Shown: positions 46,824-55,841, counted from the stretch's first letter. The stretch is 64,000 nucleotides of DNA from Desulfuribacillus stibiiarsenatis (GCF_001742305.1 NZ_MJAT01000038.1:62001-126000), one strand, 5' to 3'. Translations and numbers: made by a program. Notes: generated by a model from the letters alone, not told the origin.

Positions 46824-46939
46824 TTTAAACCTCCTCAGTTTTTGTGTACTTCTTGTGTTTTGATACTAAACTTCTACATTTCTCTCTATTATGTTCCAAG
46901 AACTCTCTTTCTATAACACCCCCCTAACGAAGTAACTCT

Positions 46940-47107
46940 TCAGCAAGTAATTCTGCTGATTATTTGTTCGAGTGTCTCTCTTCTAGTATTATACACAAGC
47001 TGTGAAAAATCCTGCACTTTAGCGCCCATAATTTTAGCACATTCATGCCATTCTGGACCAAAATGCAACCAATGCGCAAAATGGTCTTTTGCTTCATTCC
47101 CTAAGAC
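46940..47107 (-). pseudogene. Possible gene remnant between glcF and lldP
   Basis: A 55-codon stretch with protein-like composition, opening VLGNEAKDHFAHWLHFGPEW and ending ETLEQIISRITC. It has no ATG near its beginning; an in-frame TAG stands 4 codons upstream, and no ribosome site is seen. It reads like the tail of a decayed gene, but I do not recognise the family. The remainder of the 340-bp gap (46824-47163) shows nothing else. Confidence 0.28.
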
Positions 47108-47163
47108 CTTCGTATACTAATACATATTTCAAAAATATCTTTTCATTCGTTTCAATTCATTTG

Positions 47164-48447
47164 TTATGATTTTTTATTGCGATAGGACTCTGCCAGCACT
47201 TCCATGGTATGCATAATTGGAACTTCTATCTTTGCTTGATCATGACCGTCAGCAAACTGCATCATACAAGAGCCGCAGCCTGTAACAACCGTATCTGCCC
47301 CACTAGCCTTTAGTGCCTCTGTTTTATGCTTATGGATATCCATAGATAAGTCAAAGTGCGTTAGACTAAATGAGCCAGCTCCCCCACAACAGCGATCAGC
47401 ATTTTTCATTTCCACGAACTTCAGCCCCGGTATACTCTTAAGAAGTTGTCTCGGCTCTTTATAGACATTCATCCCACGTTTTAAGTGACAAGGGTCATGG
47501 TACGTAACTGTACGATTGACTTCACCTAATAAAGATGTGTCGATTTGTAAGATATCTGTCAAAAAGTACGCAATATCATATACTTTCTTCGAGTATTCTT
47601 TCGACTTTTCCGCCTCTGGTTGATCTTCCATCATTTCCGGGAAATACTTTTGCCATTGGCTACCACAAGTGCCACATCCAGTAATAATTGCTTCAATATC
47701 GTCATGCTTGTTCATTGCCGCAATATTTCCTTTTGCCATCCCGATAGCTGCTTTACGGTCTCCATGGATATAAATTGGAGCTCCACAACAAGACTGGTCT
47801 TTCGGAATCACAACATCGACACCATTCGCATTTAGGATTTCTACAATCGACTTCCCGACATTGGGATATATATAGTTCATAGAACAGCCCGTGAACAAAG
47901 CAACCTTCGTAGGCTTCTTCGCTCTCTGCTTTGCTTCTGCACTCGCTGGATTGAACTCTGGCAATCTGTTTTTCACTGGCGAAGTTGATAATAGTGGATA
48001 TACCTTCTTCGGATTTAGTACGACCGGGACTCTTAGCTTACCTTTTTTATTAAACATCAGTGGGCTAAAGATGGCAGCCGAACGCATCGATAAATCGAAT
48101 ATCATCGGACGTTTTACCACTTCAAAGATGGCTCTCTTGATTTTTGGCAGACCTTTCTTAGCTCCCAATGCCTGTCTAGCAGCAACGATAATTTTCGTGC
48201 AATCGACGCCACATGGGCAGTTCGCAGAACAAGCTTTACAAGTCAAACAATTGAGAAGACGTTTTTCCACACTTGGAGAATATCCAATCTCACCAGCCAG
48301 TACTGCTGCTGCTAATTGAATCTTACCCCTAGCTACGTCACCCTCCATTTTTGTTTCTTTATATATTGGACAGAAAGCTTGGCAGTTTCCGCATTTCATA
48401 CATTTGATGATGTCATCCTCTAGATGTTCTAATATATATTGAGCCAC
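47164..48447 (-). CDS. glcF: GlcF-type iron-sulfur oxidoreductase subunit
   Basis: A 427-residue electron-transfer subunit. Two [4Fe-4S] motifs lie at the N-terminus (CMKCGNCQAFCP, CLTCKACSANCP). Two CCG domains follow (CCGAPIYIHG near 210 and CCGGAGSFSLTH near 345), typical of glycolate/D-lactate oxidase and heterodisulfide-reductase-type proteins. It would pass electrons from GlcD to the quinone pool. It lies 2 bp after glcD. Confidence 0.92.
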   Translation of the reverse strand: MAQYILEHLEDDIIKCMKCGNCQAFCPIYKETKMEGDVARGKIQLAAAVLAGEIGYSPSVEKRLLNCLTCKACSANCPCGVDCTKIIVAARQALGAKKGLPKIKRAIFEVVKRPMIFDLSMRSAAIFSPLMFNKKGKLRVPVVLNPKKVYPLLSTSPVKNRLPEFNPASAEAKQRAKKPTKVALFTGCSMNYIYPNVGKSIVEILNANGVDVVIPKDQSCCGAPIYIHGDRKAAIGMAKGNIAAMNKHDDIEAIITGCGTCGSQWQKYFPEMMEDQPEAEKSKEYSKKVYDIAYFLTDILQIDTSLLGEVNRTVTYHDPCHLKRGMNVYKEPRQLLKSIPGLKFVEMKNADRCCGGAGSFSLTHFDLSMDIHKHKTEALKASGADTVVTGCGSCMMQFADGHDQAKIEVPIMHTMEVLAESYRNKKS

Positions 48448-48449
48448 TA

Positions 48450-49835
48450 TTATTCACTCCTCTGAACCATTTTACCTGGATTTAATAGATACTTCGGATC
48501 AAGTGCCTCTTTCACTTTACGCATTACCGCTAAACCTTCTTCTCCTAATTCCCAACCTAGATATCTCATCTTCGCCATGCCAATACCATGCTCACCAGTC
48601 AATGTACCACCAAGCTTTAGCGCAGCAGCGAAGATTTCATCAACTGCCTTGTGTACTCTTTCCATTTCTTCCTTGTTTCTCTCATCTGTTAAAATGGTAG
48701 GATGCAAGTTTCCATCTCCTGCATGACCAAATGTTCCTATGTGTAGATTATATTGTTCTGCGATTCTCTTTAATTCACGTAGCATCGCTGTAATTTCACT
48801 TCTTGGAACAGTAGCATCTTCAAGAACAGTCGTAGGACTCACTTGAGCTAATGCTGGAAGCGCCGCACGTCTAGCAGCCCACAGCTTATCTCGCTCTTCA
48901 TCTGTTTGTGCTATTTGTAACTTACCGTTATTCTTCTTAACAACTTCTTCTACTATTTTCGCTTCCTTTTCTACTACTTCTGCAATACCATCTACTTCAA
49001 TTAGTAGAATTGCTTCTGCGTCTACCGGAAGTCCTGCCTTTGTATAATTCTCAACTACTTTAATCGTTGTGTTATCCAAAATTTCTAAAGTCGCTGGAAT
49101 AACCTTCCCCGCTACAATATTGGAAACTGTATTTCCTGCATCATCTAATGTTTGGAAAGATGCAAGCATTGTTTTACGATGTTCTGGAGCTGGAATCAGT
49201 TTTACGATAATTTTGGTAATGATACCAAGTGTTCCTTCTGAACCAGTAAATAGTTTAACAAAGTCATAGGCGGTAACATTTTTAACCGTTTTCCCACCAA
49301 ACTTCACTAAATCACCATTCGCCATTACGAGCTCCATGCCCATTACATAATGCTTTGTCACGCCATACTTTAAACCTCTTAGTCCTCCAGAGTTCTCAGC
49401 GACACTTCCACCCATCGTCGCTGTTTTAACAGTACCTGGATCTGGCGGATAGATCAGCCCATGTACCATGACTGCGTCATTTAAATCTTGAATGATAACG
49501 CCTGGCTCTACTGTAGCCGTTAGATTCTCTGCATCTACCTCAAGAATTTTATCCATTTTCACCATTAGTAGGACAATTCCTTTGTTGATTGGAATCGTTC
49601 CACCACTTAAATTCGTGCCGGCACCTCTTGTGTAAATTGGGGCATCATATTGATCTGCAATTTTCATGATTTTAATTACATGTTCCGTCGTCATAGGAGT
49701 TACGATAGCATCTGGACGTTGACTAGGCATATCTGGAGTTGCGTCAAACGAATAACTAACCAAATCCGCATCATCGTATAGTACATTTTCACTACCTATC
49801 GCTGCAATTAGTTCATCTATAAGCTTTTTATTCAT
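48450..49835 (-). CDS. glcD: GlcD-type FAD-linked 2-hydroxyacid oxidase
   Basis: A 461-residue FAD enzyme oxidising glycolate or D-lactate. The FAD-binding PCMH domain has TRGAGTNLSGGTIPI, PPDPGTVKTATMGGSVAENSG and FTGSEGTLGIITK. The C-terminal domain has the metal-ligand GHAGDGNLHPTI and GEHGIGMAKM. Partner glcF follows, and lldP probably supplies the substrate. Lactate is the more likely substrate given the LldP-type permease, but GlcD and D-LDH cannot be told apart by sequence alone. Confidence 0.92.
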   Translation of the reverse strand: MNKKLIDELIAAIGSENVLYDDADLVSYSFDATPDMPSQRPDAIVTPMTTEHVIKIMKIADQYDAPIYTRGAGTNLSGGTIPINKGIVLLMVKMDKILEVDAENLTATVEPGVIIQDLNDAVMVHGLIYPPDPGTVKTATMGGSVAENSGGLRGLKYGVTKHYVMGMELVMANGDLVKFGGKTVKNVTAYDFVKLFTGSEGTLGIITKIIVKLIPAPEHRKTMLASFQTLDDAGNTVSNIVAGKVIPATLEILDNTTIKVVENYTKAGLPVDAEAILLIEVDGIAEVVEKEAKIVEEVVKKNNGKLQIAQTDEERDKLWAARRAALPALAQVSPTTVLEDATVPRSEITAMLRELKRIAEQYNLHIGTFGHAGDGNLHPTILTDERNKEEMERVHKAVDEIFAAALKLGGTLTGEHGIGMAKMRYLGWELGEEGLAVMRKVKEALDPKYLLNPGKMVQRSE

Positions 49836-49887
49836 ATTAAAACCTCCTTGGGAATATAGGCAAAGGTAACTATTTTTTCATATAGTC

Positions 49888-49936
49888 ACTATAGCATAAA
49901 TTGTTAAATAATTGTTAAGTATTGATGGTCTGACCA
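49888..49936 (-). promoter_or_regulatory. glcDF promoter with FadR-type operator
   Basis: Leftward -10 TATAGT (49893-49888); the -35 is poor. Palindrome TGGTCTGACCA at 49926-49936 fits TNGTNNNACNA exactly and is centred near -50. That suits an activator or a repressor acting with a second site. The cognate protein is probably the regulator at 44175. Confidence 0.68.
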
Positions 49937-50377
49937 ATGCTTATACCTTAATTACTTAGACTTTTTTTAATCTATGTAATTATTATTTACATATGCTTTT
50001 AGTGAAAATATATAAATTGTAATGTGCTTTAAAAATATTTCATGTTACTGAAACAGATATACAGTTGTATGTGATACAGTTTATTTACTAGTGATTTATA
50101 AGGACTTCGCGTCTAATGATTCACAAGCCAAATAATTATACAGTTTGTAAACATAATAAAAAAAATCCAACTACATAAAAAATGTAATTGGATTTTTATT
50201 TATATTTATAAGTTTTATCTTACATTTTTGAAACCCATTTTCATTTACTTGAATAAAATATACCGTGATAATTATTATACTTTCTTTGACTTTTATTGAC
50301 CTTCAGTTGAACCTCAGTCGTTTGAATTTTCATTCATGTTTCATTGAAGTATCTTTGAAATGCCAATTCAAGTGCAA
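49937..50377. other. AT-rich gap between ytoI and glcD
   Basis: No open frame of note. It contains a 13-bp palindrome TGTATGTGATACA (50066-50078) and the ytoI terminator (50153-50197). Then comes about 180 bp of 3' flank with several TTGA words at roughly 10-20 bp intervals (near 50288-50360), whose meaning is unclear. Confidence 0.5.
50153..50197 (-). terminator. Distal terminator of ytoI
   Basis: Stem AAAAATCCAA-TACAT with ATGTA-TTGGATTTTT, followed leftward by a run of T (TTTTTTTTATTATG). It is about 180 bp after the ytoI stop, implying a long 3' UTR. Confidence 0.75.
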
Positions 50378-51688
50378 TTATTTTTCCAGTACCTGGGCAG
50401 TTAGCAGTGATTTACATACAAGCTGATCACCGTGATACACTTCTATATCCGCTTTCCCAAACTTTCTACTACTATCTATGACTCTTGAACGAACCGTTAG
50501 TTGAACATCGATTTGTACTGGCTTCAGGAAGTAAATGACGATATTCTCTACGACTAGGTCACTATTCTTCGTCTTTCTCAAAGCAGAGTAACCAGCCTCT
50601 GTAATTAGCATCATCAACACTCCGCTCGACACACCACCTAATTGATTCGACATTTGTGGTGTAATCTCACCATGTAATCGAATAGAACGATCGTCTACCT
50701 TCTCTTCCGTAAAGTTAGATAGAACAATATCCTCAATCGTTTGTCCGATTTGCGGTTGTTTTTGGATATATTGCAATGCCTTAATTACATCCTGTCTACT
50801 AATAACACCTACGAGCTTTCGATTTTCCACTACAGGAAGAAGCTCTATACCTTCCCAAACCATTACGTGCGCAGCAGAAGCAACCGAAGTTTTCATTGCT
50901 ACTGAGATCGGATTTTTTGTCATGATTTTTTCTATTGGCGTATCATCAGATTGACCAAGAGTATCCTTTGGAGTAATAATCCCCTGGACTCGCATAACTT
51001 CATCGACAACTGGAAACCTGCTATGTCCGGATGACTCAGCAAGTTTGCTCCAATCCTTTACTGTGTCATATATGGACAGATAGCTAACATCAGGATTTTT
51101 ATGTATGATATCTTCAATTAAGACGATTTCTTTTTTAATTAGGCGGTCATAGATTGCTCTATTAATCAATGAAGCTACTGTAAACGTATCATAAGAAGAT
51201 GTAATCACTGGCAAATCTAATTCATCCGCTAGACGTTTTACCTCTTCCGTCGTATCAAAACCACCAGTAATTAAAACAGCTGCACCTTGGTGTAATGACA
51301 TCTTATGAACCTCATAACGATTCCCTACAATGAGCAAACTACCTGGATCGACATAACGAACCATAGCATCGATTTCCATTGCACCAATTACGAACTTATG
51401 TAATGTCTTATGGAGTCCAGAACGCCCACCTAACACAGACCCATCTACAATGTTTACAACCTCAGCATATGTAAGCTTCTCGATGTTTTTCTTCTGTTTC
51501 TTCTCAATTCTGACTGTACCTACACGTTCAATTGTGCTTACATAGCCCTGGGTTTCTGCTTCTTTAATCGCTCTATATGCTGTACCTTCACTAACTTCTA
51601 AATCTTTAGCAATCCTTCTTACGGAAATTTTATTTCCTACAGGAAGATCCTCGATATAACGTAAAATTTGTTCATGTTTTGTCGGCAT
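50378..51688 (-). CDS. ytoI: YtoI: HTH-DRTGG-CBS-CBS-thioesterase protein
   Basis: A 436-residue regulator-like protein of the YtoI family. The N-terminal helix-turn-helix reads ISVRRIAKDLEVSEGTAYRAIKEAE. A DRTGG domain (about 70-180, SLHQGAAVLITGGFDTTEEV) is followed by two CBS domains (about 195-310) and a C-terminal hot-dog domain (about 325-436). CBS pairs bind adenine nucleotides and DRTGG resembles phosphotransacetylase tails. So it may sense energy or acyl-CoA state. Its DNA target is unknown. Confidence 0.9.
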   Translation of the reverse strand: MPTKHEQILRYIEDLPVGNKISVRRIAKDLEVSEGTAYRAIKEAETQGYVSTIERVGTVRIEKKQKKNIEKLTYAEVVNIVDGSVLGGRSGLHKTLHKFVIGAMEIDAMVRYVDPGSLLIVGNRYEVHKMSLHQGAAVLITGGFDTTEEVKRLADELDLPVITSSYDTFTVASLINRAIYDRLIKKEIVLIEDIIHKNPDVSYLSIYDTVKDWSKLAESSGHSRFPVVDEVMRVQGIITPKDTLGQSDDTPIEKIMTKNPISVAMKTSVASAAHVMVWEGIELLPVVENRKLVGVISRQDVIKALQYIQKQPQIGQTIEDIVLSNFTEEKVDDRSIRLHGEITPQMSNQLGGVSSGVLMMLITEAGYSALRKTKNSDLVVENIVIYFLKPVQIDVQLTVRSRVIDSSRKFGKADIEVYHGDQLVCKSLLTAQVLEK

Positions 51689-51781
51689 AATACACCCCCT
51701 TCAAGCACTGTCTATCATTCGTCATTCTGTATTATATATATTTCCCAGCTATTATACAACAATATCACATTTCAGAAAGTG

Positions 51782-51928
51782 TTATGCAAATAAAAATAAG
51801 AATGAACTACCTACTAATCCAATCACAATCATTATGATAACCGCTAAGAAGAACAATCTAGCAACCTTGATTTTCTTCTTTTTCTTTGTAGAAAAACCAT
51901 CAGTTTTATATTTTTTCACTTCTGTCAT
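51782..51928 (-). CDS. Small membrane protein, 48 aa
   Basis: Read from the leftward strand: ATG at 51928, ribosome site AGGGGG 8 bp upstream, TAA at 51782. A basic N-terminus (MTEVKKYKTDGFSTKKKKKI) precedes one membrane helix (LFFLAVIIMIVIGLVG). It is the typical layout of short single-pass proteins with a positive-inside start. It lies between ytoI and divergent splB. Not recognised. Confidence 0.6.
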   Translation of the reverse strand: MTEVKKYKTDGFSTKKKKKIKVARLFFLAVIIMIVIGLVGSSFLFLFA

Positions 51929-52025
51929 ATTTTAAACCCCCTTAGACCAAAATAACATTAAGAAATAGTGATAAAGACATTATGCCAACATCGGATATAT
52001 GTGTAAAGTACCTGGAGGGATTGTA

Positions 52026-53051
52026 TTGAAACGTTTTCGGCCGGAACAAGCCTTTTTCGAAAAAGAAGCTCTCGAATACCCACTTGGAAAAAGAATGCAT
52101 ACATTTTTACAAAAACATAGTATCCCAATTACAATCATCCCTTCCCATAATCGAGTCACTGGAATTCCAGGTGCAAACCCTATGGAAGCTTATCGGAATG
52201 CTAAGCGTACAATCGTCGTTGGAATCAAGCGAACGATGGAGTTAGATATTTGTAAACCTTCAGCAAACTATCAATTTTCCCTCTCAACGGGCTGTGTCGG
52301 TGGATGTCATTATTGCTATCTACAAACAACAATGGGCAAGAAACCATATATACGTATTTATGTAAATACAGATGAAATCTTTGATAATTTGAATCAATAT
52401 ATTGAAAAGCGAGCACCAAGACTCACGTTTTTCGAATCCTCAAGTAGCTCAGATCCAGTCGGTGTAGAACATATGACAGGTTCTTTAAAAAAGGCCATCG
52501 AGTTTTTTGCTAAATCAAAATATGGTCGCTTACGAATTGTTACAAAGTTTGCGCAAGTAGACTCTTTACTAGACATTCATCATAATCAACATACCCGTTT
52601 CCGTTTCAGTTTAAACTCAGATTATGTCATACGAAATTTCGAACAGATGACAGCAACACTTGAGGAACGTATTGAAGCTGCTGGAAAAATCGCACAAGCT
52701 GGCTATCCATTAGGCTTTATCTTAGCTCCCATCATGCATTATGAAGGATGGCAGGACGAGTATTCATATATGCTTTCCCACTTAAGTAAAACTTTAGCTA
52801 ATACAAGCGTAAAAGACTTAACATTTGAGTTAATCCAATATCGTTTTACAAAGGCAGCGAAAAACATTATTCTTGAACGTTTTCCTAACACGAAATTAGA
52901 TATGGATGAATCGAATCGAAAATATAAGTGGGGCAAATATGGGCGTGGAAAATGGGTCTATCCTGATGAGAAATCAAAAGAGTTAGACCAGTTCATACGC
53001 CAACAAATCAAAGAAAAATTCCCTGCAGCAAGAGTCCAGTATTTTACATAA
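52026..53051 (+). CDS. splB: Spore photoproduct lyase homologue (SplB) with altered active site
   Basis: A radical-SAM enzyme of 341 residues that reverses the spore photoproduct (5-thyminyl-5,6-dihydrothymine) at germination. Starting at TTG 52026 (GGAGGGA 5 bp upstream) places the cluster cysteines at 90, 94 and 97 (CVGGCHYC), as in B. subtilis. The family's C-terminus (YKWGKYGRGKW...VQYFT) is intact, and Tyr96 and Tyr98 are kept. However the H-donor Cys expected near 141 (B. subtilis FEASCTSD) is Ser here: the DNA reads FESSSSSD (Ser140). An extra Cys76 lies in LDICKPSA. Confidence 0.88.
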   Translation: MKRFRPEQAFFEKEALEYPLGKRMHTFLQKHSIPITIIPSHNRVTGIPGANPMEAYRNAKRTIVVGIKRTMELDICKPSANYQFSLSTGCVGGCHYCYLQTTMGKKPYIRIYVNTDEIFDNLNQYIEKRAPRLTFFESSSSSDPVGVEHMTGSLKKAIEFFAKSKYGRLRIVTKFAQVDSLLDIHHNQHTRFRFSLNSDYVIRNFEQMTATLEERIEAAGKIAQAGYPLGFILAPIMHYEGWQDEYSYMLSHLSKTLANTSVKDLTFELIQYRFTKAAKNIILERFPNTKLDMDESNRKYKWGKYGRGKWVYPDEKSKELDQFIRQQIKEKFPAARVQYFT

Positions 53052-53077
53052 TACGGTTACTCAGCAAGGAACTTACA

Positions 53078-53482
53078 TTATTTATGCTTGATAAGGGTAT
53101 CAAACGTCACCTTCTCAAGTTCTTCGATTAATTTTTGGTTAATGGTCTTCCACGCCGGATGTGTATCACAAGTTTGGGTTCTGTCACAACGCATAGAACT
53201 TTCTATACATCGATTTAAAGCAATTGGACCTTCCACGGCTTCTATCACATGACGGAAGTTTAATTCTTTCGGATTTCTTAGTAGACGGACACCTCCGCGG
53301 GCACCACGAATTGTTTCTAGAATACCTGAGCGGACTAACATCTGCACAATCTTCGTTAAATACACTTCAGGGATATTTTGAGCGCTTGCAATTTGCTTCG
53401 TTGGCACTACTGCATTAGGTATTTGTTTACTTAATTCTATCACTGTTCGAATGGCATAATCGCCTTGTTTGGTTAGCTGCAA
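53078..53482 (-). CDS. Rrf2-family iron-sulfur regulator
   Basis: A 134-residue regulator. The winged helix has AIRTVIELSKQ, PTKQIASAQNIPEVYLTKIVQ and RGARGGVRL. Three cysteines (92, 99, 105 in CIESSMRC...C) would bind an Fe-S cluster. This resembles IscR, NsrR or a related Rrf2 protein. No isc or NO-detoxification genes are adjacent, so the regulon is unknown. Convergent with splB. Confidence 0.86.
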   Translation of the reverse strand: MQLTKQGDYAIRTVIELSKQIPNAVVPTKQIASAQNIPEVYLTKIVQMLVRSGILETIRGARGGVRLLRNPKELNFRHVIEAVEGPIALNRCIESSMRCDRTQTCDTHPAWKTINQKLIEELEKVTFDTLIKHK

Positions 53483-53581
53483 AATAAGACCTCCCTAAAG
53501 TAGCCATAAAAGACCTACTTTTCTTATTATACCGTAACGTGTGTTTCCGTCAATGTAAAAAAGAACTGGTGCATAAGTAAC

Positions 53582-53619
53582 AAGAAACGCTCTAGAAATA
53601 ATATTCTAAAGCGTTTCTT
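53582..53619 (-). terminator. Hairpin after the SHOCT-tail gene
   Basis: A 16-bp inverted repeat with one mismatch (AAGAAACGCTYTAGAA type arms, 53582-53597 and 53604-53619). It begins 5 bp after the leftward gene's stop. T-rich sequence follows on both sides, more clearly on the forward strand. Confidence 0.7.
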
Positions 53620-53623
53620 ATTT

Positions 53624-54622
53624 TTAAAGCTTCTTTAATTTGTCTTTATATGTCTGTTCATCAATCTCTCCTGCAATTAACTGCCTACGAAGCTCTTTTT
53701 GATCTTCCGTGGCAACTGGAGCAGCTTTTTTCGGTGATTGATTTACTATTTTGTTGTCCTGCTGAGTTTTCGAAGCAACTTTCACTTCTTTTTTCGGTTC
53801 TTGCTGCTTGGCTTGCTTAGTTTTATTCTTTTGCTTTTTCGAGTTGTCTGTTGGACCTAGTTTTAATACAAAGAAAAGAATAATCGCTAGAATAATTATG
53901 AAAGCAACATAACCTACAGCTTTAGAGTCAAAATCACTTCCGCCTGCTTGTCCACTTTTATCTAATGGTTTATTGGTAGGAACATTGTCCGCTTTATCAT
54001 ACTCGATCGCTACATTCACCGGATTGTCTGCATTGACGTTCGTATAGTTCCCTTCTTTTAATGCAAGCTCCGCAGGTTCAACCTTAGCGTTTCTACCAGC
54101 CGGCGGCACAATCACATTAGAAACAACCTTTTCCACAGTGAATGGCGGTGCAAATTCAAAAGAAAACGATTTACGTATGCCATCTAAAGCAAATGGGCTG
54201 TAATAATATTGAACTACCAACGAATAAAGTTCTTTTGGTGGAATTGGCTGTTCTCTTAAATCTACGTGAATCACTCTATCACCTAGCACATGTGGGGCTG
54301 GGAAATACTGTCCAGGTCCACCAGATTTGCCAGTGGCAAATACATAGAAATTCGGTTCATTTGTTGGTGCCGGGAAACTAAAGGTAGTTAATTGTTCATC
54401 TGTATTGTTGATAATATCTACTTGATTAATGACAAGTACTGCTGGAATTTCTGGATTCGGCCAATCCACTGGTTGATCATATTCTGGTCGAATCGAGATA
54501 AATACCTCTTTTACCGTAAAATCCGTTTGTTCAGCTGCTACCATACTTGGTTGAACCATAGTGGCAACGAGCAGAGTGAATATGAACAAAATAAATAATT
54601 GCCTTTGTTTCAAAACCCTCAT
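53624..54622 (-). CDS. Secreted, membrane-anchored protein with SHOCT-like tail
   Basis: Unrecognised 332-residue protein. A signal peptide (about 1-30, LFILFIFTLLVATMV then SMVAA) is followed by an extracytoplasmic beta-rich domain of about 200 residues. Then come one membrane helix (about 238-260), a long Lys/Gln-rich cytoplasmic linker, and a final KELRRQLIAGEIDEQTYKDK stretch. That last stretch has the look of a SHOCT oligomerisation motif. Alone, with its own terminator. It may be a surface sensor or an assembly factor; no function can be assigned. Confidence 0.7.
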   Translation of the reverse strand: MRVLKQRQLFILFIFTLLVATMVQPSMVAAEQTDFTVKEVFISIRPEYDQPVDWPNPEIPAVLVINQVDIINNTDEQLTTFSFPAPTNEPNFYVFATGKSGGPGQYFPAPHVLGDRVIHVDLREQPIPPKELYSLVVQYYYSPFALDGIRKSFSFEFAPPFTVEKVVSNVIVPPAGRNAKVEPAELALKEGNYTNVNADNPVNVAIEYDKADNVPTNKPLDKSGQAGGSDFDSKAVGYVAFIIILAIILFFVLKLGPTDNSKKQKNKTKQAKQQEPKKEVKVASKTQQDNKIVNQSPKKAAPVATEDQKELRRQLIAGEIDEQTYKDKLKKL

Positions 54623-54887
54623 TATACTTAGCCTCCTAATAACTTTCTACTTTTAACTTTCTACTTTTTTTCTATTATGTACCTAGAAATGCTAACTTAT
54701 AATTATGAAGAAAGTGTGAACTTCACAATTTTGACACGATTATGACATATTTAAAAGTGTTTGAGTTTTGCCATAGGAATCGCAAAGTGTGATAAATTTA
54801 ATAGTGTATTGTGTGATGCATTACTTACAATCTATTAAAAAAGGACTATGCTTACAGATAATACCACGAATTCCAGGAGGAATGCAC

Positions 54888-55841
54888 ATGTTTTTTTCAC
54901 GCAAAAGAATGCCAGAAACCGAGCAAATACATCACTTACCGAACGATGACTGCATGAATAAAGAGGCAAATGCAGAATCAGATGCAGACTTTCTTAACAG
55001 CTTATATCTAGAAATTAATAATATAATTACACAGCACGACCACGTAAATAGCCAGCACAACCTACTAGCTGATTTGGCTACACGCATCAAAAATAGAGTC
55101 GATGCCGTTCGAATGATTAGCGAGAAGTCTAAGGATGTTTCCAATGAAATGATTACGATTAGTAACCATTTAACCGTAATGGCTAACACTACGTCAGAAA
55201 GAACAATTGAAAGTAGCAAATCAGTAGAAGACGTTACTAGTTTAGTCGAACAGCTTGGCCTAGAAGCCAAGGAAACCATGAACAACATGAATTTGTTAGA
55301 CATTCGCTCTAAAGATATCGGCCATATTGTAAAAACAATCAAAGAGATTGCCAATCAAACAAATCTACTTGCGCTGAACGCATCTATTGAAGCAGCTAGA
55401 GCTGGAGAGCATGGCAGAGGCTTTGCTGTCGTTGCTGACGAGGTACGTAAGTTGGCTTCGCTAACTGAAAAAAGCACGAAAGAAATTACCTTACTCATCA
55501 CAGATATTCAGAAAGATATTAAGGATGCCATTCGGTCTTCCGAGAGAAACCAGGTAACTATAGTAAAAGGCATTGAATCTAGCAAGATAGCAAATACCAA
55601 AATCCTAGAATTGCAAAATTCTTACGATATTGTTAAGAATCAGGTCAATCGTGTGAAAGAAATCGTCACTTCCCAGAATGAACACTCGAATGAAGTATTC
55701 CAAGCTATCAATCAGATCGAAGATCTGTTACTAGACATGAACACCAAGTTAATCGATCATGTGACACAAGCAAGTATAGTAGACTCTCAATTAGAACATA
55801 ATATCAAGACATTAAAAGAGAAGTTACCTTCCCAATCGTGA
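54888..55841 (+). CDS. Soluble methyl-accepting chemotaxis-like protein
   Basis: A 317-residue cytoplasmic chemoreceptor signalling protein. Residues about 40-310 are coiled coil, with the conserved tip [20 protein letters not shown] and then [17 protein letters not shown]. There is no membrane segment and no recognisable ligand domain in the first 40 residues. The ATG at 54888 lies 8 bp after AGGAGG; the longer frame from 54789 has no ribosome site. Adapter (CheW/CheA) contact residues are kept. Confidence 0.87.
   Translation: MFFSRKRMPETEQIHHLPNDDCMNKEANAESDADFLNSLYLEINNIITQHDHVNSQHNLLADLATRIKNRVDAVRMISEKSKDVSNEMITISNHLTVMANTTSERTIESSKSVEDVTSLVEQLGLEAKETMNNMNLLDIRSKDIGHIVKTIKEIANQTNLLALNASIEAARAGEHGRGFAVVADEVRKLASLTEKSTKEITLLITDIQKDIKDAIRSSERNQVTIVKGIESSKIANTKILELQNSYDIVKNQVNRVKEIVTSQNEHSNEVFQAINQIEDLLLDMNTKLIDHVTQASIVDSQLEHNIKTLKEKLPSQS

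Noticed and set aside
46975-47110. Possible structured RNA in the glcF-lldP gap (GACCA...TGGTC inverted ends)
   Set aside because: Only five bases pair at the ends and the inside does not; the stretch reads better as a coding remnant.
50066-50078. FNR or other regulator site TGTATGTGATACA
   Set aside because: A perfect 13-bp palindrome, but no promoter is placed sensibly near it and the half-sites do not fit TGTGA-N6-TCACA; it is in AT-rich sequence.
51940-52020. Sigma-G promoter for splB
   Set aside because: CATTATG is a fair -10 match, but no -35 of the GNATR type occurs at 17-18 bp, so no promoter was annotated.
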